Assembly: GCA_031459935.1 (NCBI GenBank)
Contig: JAVKHN010000039.1
Span: 1-18,801 of the forward strand
DNA: 18,801 nt
Direction of reading: 5' to 3'
DNA from: Sysuimicrobium calidum
GTDB lineage: Bacteria; Sysuimicrobiota; Sysuimicrobiia; Sysuimicrobiales; Sysuimicrobiaceae
Part shown: piece by piece, positions 15,197 through 18,801 of the stretch
How positions within the stretch are numbered: position 1 is the first letter of the stretch
Layout: the number at the start of each line of letters is the position of its first letter
The notes under the pieces: generated by a model
The model's input: only the letters and a program-made list of their open reading frames with translations
What the model was told of the DNA's origin: nothing
The model's database searches: none
Position numbers and translations under genes: made by a program

Positions 15197-15457
15197 TCAG
15201 TAGACCAGTTCAAGGGTTCCGTTGCGGTGCCGGATCACGATGAGGTCTCCACTCTCCTGGAGGCTCCGGATGGCGGGCGTGATGCGCTCGATGAGCACGC
15301 TGCGCAGGGCGAGTTCCCCCGCTCCCCTTCCCTCGAACGCCTTCCCGCAGGAGGTGCAGTAGGCCCCGCGGCGGGGAACGAACACTCCCCGCACCTGACT
15401 CCACCGGATGGTCACGTTGGGGACCACGTTCGGGCTTCCGCAGTACGGGCAATCCAT
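15197..15457 (-). CDS. Small protein with two CxxC pairs (zinc-ribbon-like), unknown function
   Basis: I do not recognise this 86-residue protein. It starts MDCPYCGSPNVVPNV and carries Cys3-x2-Cys6 and Cys34-x2-Cys37, spaced as in a small zinc ribbon that could bind nucleic acid or protein. The start superficially resembles NrdR, but the ATP-cone domain of NrdR is absent. The C-terminal half (about 48-86) is likely helical then beta (LRSVLIERITPAIRSLQESG, then a short VIRHRNGTLELVY end). ATG 15457 is 29 nt after the rnpB 3' end, with GAAGGA close before it, so it may be read through from rnpB or the rnhA transcript. It lies 146 nt before mraZ. Codon use is like its neighbours, which supports a real gene. 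Confidence 0.75.
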   Translation of the reverse strand: MDCPYCGSPNVVPNVTIRWSQVRGVFVPRRGAYCTSCGKAFEGRGAGELALRSVLIERITPAIRSLQESGDLIVIRHRNGTLELVY

Positions 15458-15486
15458 GTCCTTCGCCCCGGCACCGTTCGGATCTC

Positions 15487-15860
15487 GACCAGGAGAGGCG
15501 GCCTATAAGCCGGGTTCTGTCCGCCGCGGCCGCGGCGGGGCGGCCATCTCTCTGGGACCTCCGTTGCCGGAGGCCTCAAGCGGCCTACCCGGGGATCAGC
15601 GGGCCACCTCCTCTCCCCCTACCTGGCCTTGCTCCGGGTGGGGTTTGCCTGGCCGACGTGTCACCACGCCGCCGGTGCGCTCTTACCGCACCTTTGCACC
15701 CTTACCCCCCGCCGGCCGGAGCCGGCTGGAGGCGGTATGTTTCTGTGGCACTTTCCCTGGGGTTGCCCCCGGTGGGGGTTACCCACCACCCTGCCCTGTG
15801 GAGCCCGGACTTTCCTCCCTCCTCCTGCGGAGGGCGGCCGCCCGGCCACCTCTCCTGGTC
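15487..15860 (-). ncRNA. rnpB: RNase P RNA (bacterial type A)
   Basis: This is the catalytic RNA that removes 5' leaders from pre-tRNAs. The minus strand shows the conserved elements in order: GAGGAAAGTCCGGGCTCC near the 5' end, GGGTAAC, ACAGAAACATACCGCC in the middle, CCCGGAGCAAGGCCAGGTAG, GGGTAGGCCGCTTGAG, and ACAGAACCCGGCTTATAGG near the 3' end. The ends pair as helix P1: 15860-15844 with 15503-15487 forms 17 continuous pairs including one G-U. Length (about 374 nt) is normal. A GC-only 18-base palindrome at 15521-15538 lies in the 3' part and probably forms a peripheral helix. The 5' 82 nt also encode the end of the upstream RNase H protein. Exact ends are inferred from P1. Confidence 0.97.
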
Positions 15861-16279
15861 TCCAGATCCATTATATGTCGTGCATCCAGGGCCTGGTTCG
15901 CGAGCTCGTCCGCCCGGGCGTTCTCCTCCCGCGGGACCACACGGATCACCGCCTCCCGGAACCCCTCTAGCCTCCTCCGCACCTCCTCCACCAGGGGACG
16001 CAACCGAGGACTGCGCACCCGGTACTGGCCCTCTAGCTGCCGGGCCACCAGCTCGCTGTCCACCCGGATTTCCACATGGGTCACGCCCAGCTCCGCGGCC
16101 GCCAGTAACCCGCGCAGCAGGGCCCGGTACTCCGCCACGTTGTTCGTAGCTTCCCCGATCCGCTCCGAGATCTCCCGGAGAACGCGTCCCCGGGGAGTCT
16201 CGATCACCACCCCGATGGCCGCGGGACCTGGGTTCCCCCGGGAGGCTCCGTCCGAATGGACGATGGCTCTGCGGTTCAC
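15779..16279 (-). CDS. RNase HI-like protein, 3' end overlapping rnpB
   Basis: This is a ribonuclease H type I-like protein that would cleave the RNA strand of RNA-DNA hybrids. The 166-residue product starts VNRRAIVHSDGASRGNPGPA. Its catalytic carboxylates are Asp10 (SDGASRGNPG), Glu50 (NNVAEYRALL), Asp74 (IRVDSELVARQL) and Asp124 (ENARADELANQALD). The RNase H fold should end near residue 132. The remaining 34 residues are Arg/Gly-rich, and the last 26 codons plus the stop lie within rnpB. The stop TAA is part of the conserved GGGTAAC of the RNA. The GTG start has a GGGTGA about seven bases upstream. It follows tRNA-Pro by 55 nt. The tail may be a by-product of the overlap. Confidence 0.9.
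   Translation of the reverse strand: MNRRAIVHSDGASRGNPGPAAIGVVIETPRGRVLREISERIGEATNNVAEYRALLRGLLAAAELGVTHVEIRVDSELVARQLEGQYRVRSPRLRPLVEEVRRRLEGFREAVIRVVPREENARADELANQALDARHIMDLETRRGGRAAALRRRREESPGSTGQGGG
15870..15875 (-). promoter_or_regulatory. -10 box of the rnpB promoter, inside the RNase H gene
   Basis: A perfect TATAAT lies about ten bases before the first base of helix P1, so transcription would start close to the RNA 5' end (about 15861-15863). No good -35 hexamer is visible 16-18 bases upstream. The box is at codons 135-137 (His-Ile-Met) of the upstream RNase H frame. Confidence 0.6.
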
Positions 16280-16334
16280 CGGATCGTCACCCGCCCCGTA
16301 GGATCCCCCGACCTGTCCGGGAGGGAACGGGTCC

Positions 16335-16412
16335 TGGTCGGGGCGGGCGGATTTGAACCGCCGACCTCAGCGTCCCGAACGCTGCGCGCTCACCAAGCTG
16401 CGCCACGCCCCG
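16335..16412 (-). tRNA. tRNA-Pro (anticodon CGG), CCA encoded
   Basis: The minus strand folds as a standard cloverleaf of 78 nt. The acceptor stem is CGGGGCG with CGCCCCG, the D stem GCGC with GCGC around a ten-base loop containing GG, the anticodon stem CAGCG with CGCTG, and the T arm GGCGG-TTCAAAT-CCGCC. The anticodon loop TTCGGGA gives CGG, which reads proline codon CCG. Discriminator A and CCA are encoded in the DNA at 16338-16335. It lies between the S1-domain gene and the RNase H gene, same strand. Confidence 0.97.
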
Positions 16413-16428
16413 AAACTTCCAAATTCAA

Positions 16429-16448
16429 ACGGAGAGCTCTCCCTCCGT
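16429..16448 (-). terminator. Possible terminator after the S1-domain gene
   Basis: On the minus strand ACGGAG (16448-16443) pairs with CTCCGT (16434-16429) across an eight-base loop, followed by TTTGAATTT. It begins three bases after the S1 gene stop codon and ends before the tRNA. The stem is short and the T-tract is interrupted, so it may be weak or leaky. Confidence 0.4.
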
Positions 16449-16451
16449 CTT

Positions 16452-17654
16452 TCAGGACGGACCCTGCGCCTCGCCAGATTCCTTTCCTCCCTGCAGCGCC
16501 TGGCGCAGCAGATCTCCGGCCACATCCCCGATGGTGACGCGGCCCGAGTGGACCTGCGTCTGCTGGTACTCCACAAGCTGCTGGCGCTCCCGCTCCCGCG
16601 CCAGCCGCCGCACGCTCAGCACCATCCGCCGCTGCTCTGGCCGCAGCTCGATGATGGTGGCCTCGATCTGCTGGCCGGGCTGCAGCACCTCCTCCAGCTT
16701 CTGTACCCGCCGCTCCGCCACCTCGCTCGCGGGCAGGAACCCGTCCACATCGCCCAACCGCACGAAGGCACCGGACGGCGCCAGGCGCACCACTTTCCCG
16801 CGTACCACCTCGCCCACCCGATAGCGGTGCGGAACCTCCACCCACGGGTCCGGGAGCACCTGCTTCAGGCTCAGGCTGATCTTTCCGTTATGCGGATCCA
16901 CCTTGATCACCCGGACCCGGATGCGCTGCCCCCGGCGGAGTACTTCGGAAGGGTGCTTGATGTACGTCCAGGAGATCTCGCTGATGGGCAGCAGTGCGTC
17001 CACCCCTCCCAGGTCCACGAAGGCCCCGAAGTCCGTGATCCGCCGCACCACGCCCTCCCGCTCGTCCCCTTCCCGAAGGGTGCGGAACAGCTCCTCCCGC
17101 AACCGCGCCCGCTCCTCCTCCACCGCCTGCCGGTGGGAGAGGATGACACGGTTGCGCTCCCGGTCTACCTCGATGACCTTGAGGGGGATGCTCTCCCCCA
17201 CCAGGTTCTCGAACCGACGTCCCTTCACCTGGGAGAGATCCACGTGTGAGCCCGGTACGAATCCCCTCAGCCCGATGTCCACCACCAAGCCGCCCTTTAC
17301 CCGATCCACCACCATGGCGTGGAGGATCCGGCCTTCCCGGAAGGCGCTCTCCACACGATCCCACGCCAGCAACGCATCCGCCCTCCGCTTGCTGAGGAGG
17401 ATGTTCCCCTCTTCCTGCTCCACCCTCATCACGTAGACGTCGATCTCCGCGCCCACCTGGAGCTGCGCGGTATCCTCCTCCCGGAGCTCTCGGGGCGGGA
17501 TGAGCCCTTCGGACTTCGCTCCGATGTCCACGAGCACCCCCTCGTGGTCGATGCGTACCACCGTGCCCCGCACGATGGAATGCGCCTCCACCCGCGGGAC
17601 CGTGCTCTCCATGGTGACCTCGTCTGAACGTTCCGTCCGAGTCTCCTCTGCCAT
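16452..17654 (-). CDS. S1 RNA-binding domain protein (ribosomal protein S1-like, four S1 domains)
   Basis: This is an RNA-binding protein of the ribosomal S1/RpsA family, which helps mRNA binding and translation on the 30S subunit. The 400-residue product has four tandem S1 (OB-fold) domains at roughly 27-91 (GTVVRIDHEGVLVDIGAK), 108-176 (VVDRVKGGLVVDIGLRGFVP), 193-262 (VRRITDFGAFVDLGGVDALL) and 279-348 (KVVRLAPSGAFVRLGDVDG). The tail is charged. Four domains match the shorter S1 proteins of Bacillota and related groups rather than the six-domain E. coli form, so an exact role in initiation is not certain. ATG 17654 is the first start after the promoter. ATG 17612, five bases after GAGG, is a credible alternative that removes 14 residues. 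Confidence 0.93.
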   Translation of the reverse strand: MAEETRTERSDEVTMESTVPRVEAHSIVRGTVVRIDHEGVLVDIGAKSEGLIPPRELREEDTAQLQVGAEIDVYVMRVEQEEGNILLSKRRADALLAWDRVESAFREGRILHAMVVDRVKGGLVVDIGLRGFVPGSHVDLSQVKGRRFENLVGESIPLKVIEVDRERNRVILSHRQAVEEERARLREELFRTLREGDEREGVVRRITDFGAFVDLGGVDALLPISEISWTYIKHPSEVLRRGQRIRVRVIKVDPHNGKISLSLKQVLPDPWVEVPHRYRVGEVVRGKVVRLAPSGAFVRLGDVDGFLPASEVAERRVQKLEEVLQPGQQIEATIIELRPEQRRMVLSVRRLARERERQQLVEYQQTQVHSGRVTIGDVAGDLLRQALQGGKESGEAQGPS

Positions 17655-17693
17655 GGGCCCGCCCTGTCCTCGTGATGTCACACGCAGCGAGTC

Positions 17694-17723
17694 ATTATAC
17701 CCATCTATTCCCCAAATAAGCAA
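17694..17723 (-). promoter_or_regulatory. Sigma70-like promoter of the S1-domain gene
   Basis: On the minus strand TTGCTT (17723-17718) is followed, after 18 bases, by a perfect TATAAT (17699-17694). It lies in the 86-nt gap between the deacetylase-like gene and the S1-domain gene. Transcription would start near 17687, about 33 bases before ATG 17654. Confidence 0.6.
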
Positions 17724-17740
17724 GCGCAGGGGGTCGGCTC

Positions 17741-18787
17741 CTAGATGGCCCAGTAGTGTCGCAGGACCCCCCGCACTTCCCGGACCCGGGCCTGGATGGT
17801 GGCGTACGGGCACTCCCGGGGGACAGGCTCGGCGGGAGCCGATCCCAGGGCCTCGCCGGCCAGCACGGAGAGGGTGTGCGCCACGGACCAGCCCAGGGAG
17901 TTTAGATCATAGCCGCCTTCCAGAACTCCCACCATGCGGCCCTCGCACCATCGCTGGGCGCCCTCTACCAGCATCCCACACAGGCGCCCGAAACTCGCGC
18001 TCACAAGCGCCATCCGCCCCAGGGAATCCGCCTGGTGGGCGTCGAAGCCTGCGGAGAGGAACACGAGTTGCGGCCGGAACGCATCCCCCAACGGGAGCAC
18101 GATCTCCTCGAACACCGTCCGGTACCCTCCCTCGCCCGTACCCGGAGGGAGAGGCACGTTCACCGTGAACCCCTCCCCCTCGCCCGCTCCTACCTCCTCC
18201 ACCCGGCCCGTCCCGGGATACCAGAACTCCTGGTGCAGGGAAATGAACAGGACCCGCCCGTCCCGGTAGAAGATCTCCTGGGTCCCGTTGCCGTGGTGCA
18301 CGTCCCAGTCCACAATCATCACCCGGTCCACAGGATGCCGGTCCATCATGAGCCGAGCGGCCAAGCTCAGGTGGTTGACGAGGCAGAAGCCCATGGCGCG
18401 GGTGGGAGTGGCGTGGTGGCCCGGTGGCCGGAGGAGGGCGAAGGCCCGATGCAGGCGACCCGTGGTGACCGCTTCCGCAGCGTGCACCGCGGCTCCCGCG
18501 GCCGCCAGCAGGGCGGCCCAGGATCCCTCGCAGACGTACGTGTCCGGATCCAGCTGCCCGCCGCCCGCCCGATCCAGGGCCTGAATCCGCTCCACCAGGG
18601 TCCGGCTGTGCACCGCAAGCAGGGCCTCGGGGGGCAGGGGTTCCGGTTCCTCGCGCGAGAGCCTCTCCCACAGGTCCACGCGCTGCAGCACCCGCTCGAT
18701 GGCCTCCAGGCGCTCCTGCCGTTCCGGGTGCCCCGGCGGGTTCCTGTGCCGCCGGCAGTCCGGGTGCATCACCAGCGCGAACCGCAT
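17741..18787 (-). CDS. Histone deacetylase / AcuC-family zinc amidohydrolase
   Basis: This protein belongs to the arginase-deacetylase fold family of histone deacetylases, acetoin-utilisation AcuC and acetylpolyamine amidohydrolases, which hydrolyse acetyl-amide bonds using Zn2+. The 348-residue product shows HPERQERLEAI near the N-terminus, RPPGHHA with the catalytic His124-His125, GFCLVNHLSLAAR, DWDVHHGNGT with zinc ligands Asp162 and His164, SAGFDAH with zinc ligand Asp249, and LEGGYD with the transition-state Tyr293. All catalytic residues are intact. The physiological substrate in bacteria is often unknown, so no specific symbol is given. ATG 18787 gives the normal family start, but only 14 bases of sequence remain upstream with no in-frame stop, so a longer N-terminus cannot be ruled out. 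Confidence 0.93.
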   Translation of the reverse strand: MRFALVMHPDCRRHRNPPGHPERQERLEAIERVLQRVDLWERLSREEPEPLPPEALLAVHSRTLVERIQALDRAGGGQLDPDTYVCEGSWAALLAAAGAAVHAAEAVTTGRLHRAFALLRPPGHHATPTRAMGFCLVNHLSLAARLMMDRHPVDRVMIVDWDVHHGNGTQEIFYRDGRVLFISLHQEFWYPGTGRVEEVGAGEGEGFTVNVPLPPGTGEGGYRTVFEEIVLPLGDAFRPQLVFLSAGFDAHQADSLGRMALVSASFGRLCGMLVEGAQRWCEGRMVGVLEGGYDLNSLGWSVAHTLSVLAGEALGSAPAEPVPRECPYATIQARVREVRGVLRHYWAI

Positions 18788-18801
18788 CCTAGGGCCGGAA
18801 C

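Noticed and set aside
15521..15538. 18-base GC-only palindrome
   Set aside because: It lies inside rnpB near the 3' conserved element and is best explained as a helix of the RNA, not a separate operator or terminator.
15408..16301. Plus-strand open frame of 297 codons across rnpB and the RNase H gene
   Set aside because: It reads through the antisense of a structural RNA and of a conserved enzyme, so it is not coding.
1..18801. Mobile elements, CRISPR arrays, toxin-antitoxin or defence genes
   Set aside because: No transposase, integrase, repeat-spacer array or foreign-composition segment is visible. The window is housekeeping in content.

Overview
This window is an almost complete bacterial division and cell wall (dcw) cluster with the block of genes that precedes it. 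Every gene I can support is on the minus strand, so the window is transcribed from right to left. The DNA is very GC-rich with strongly G/C-ending codons, GTG starts are frequent, and the genes are tightly packed. The MurE sequence carries the DNPR motif of meso-diaminopimelate-adding enzymes. RNase P RNA is of the bacterial A type, and the tRNA gene encodes its own CCA end. The gene order mraZ-rsmH-ftsL-ftsI-murE-murF-mraY-murD-ftsW-murG-murC-murB-ftsQ-ftsA is the classic one. The composition suggests a high-GC, perhaps thermophilic, non-model lineage (for example deep Bacillota, Armatimonadota or a related candidate phylum). I cannot assign a phylum from the sequence alone.

Layout in the direction of transcription. 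(1) 18787-17741 encodes a histone-deacetylase/AcuC-like zinc amidohydrolase. (2) 17654-16452 encodes a four-S1-domain RNA-binding protein with its own sigma70-like promoter and a possible terminator. (3) 16412-16335 is tRNA-Pro(CGG). (4) 16279-15779 encodes an RNase HI-like protein whose 3' end runs about 82 nt into rnpB (15860-15487). The rnpB -10 box lies inside the RNase H reading frame. (5) 15457-15197 encodes an unrecognised 86-residue protein with two CxxC pairs. (6) A short AT-richer control region (15196-15051) carries a plausible promoter and three exact 10-bp-spaced TGGGG repeats that look like the MraZ operator. (7) The dcw operon then runs from mraZ (15050) to ftsA, which is cut by the left edge of the window; ftsZ would be expected just beyond.

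The dcw genes work together. RsmH methylates 16S rRNA and MraZ probably represses the operon. MurB, MurC, MurD, MurE and MurF build UDP-MurNAc-pentapeptide. MraY and MurG convert it to lipid II. FtsW and FtsI polymerise and crosslink septal glycan, and FtsL, FtsQ and FtsA assemble the divisome. Junctions are overlapping or only a few nucleotides apart (five are 4-nt GTGA or ATGA overlaps), which implies one translationally coupled transcript. No ddl or murA is present in this stretch.

The points most worth a second look are the rnhA/rnpB sense overlap, a MurD with several altered signature motifs, a MurE with a FolC-like P-loop, the MraZ boxes, a perfect 12-bp GC hairpin just before murG, and the small zinc-ribbon-like protein. 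There is no gap over 300 bases without a gene; the largest, 146 nt before mraZ, is described as regulatory. I see no mobile element, CRISPR array or phage gene.
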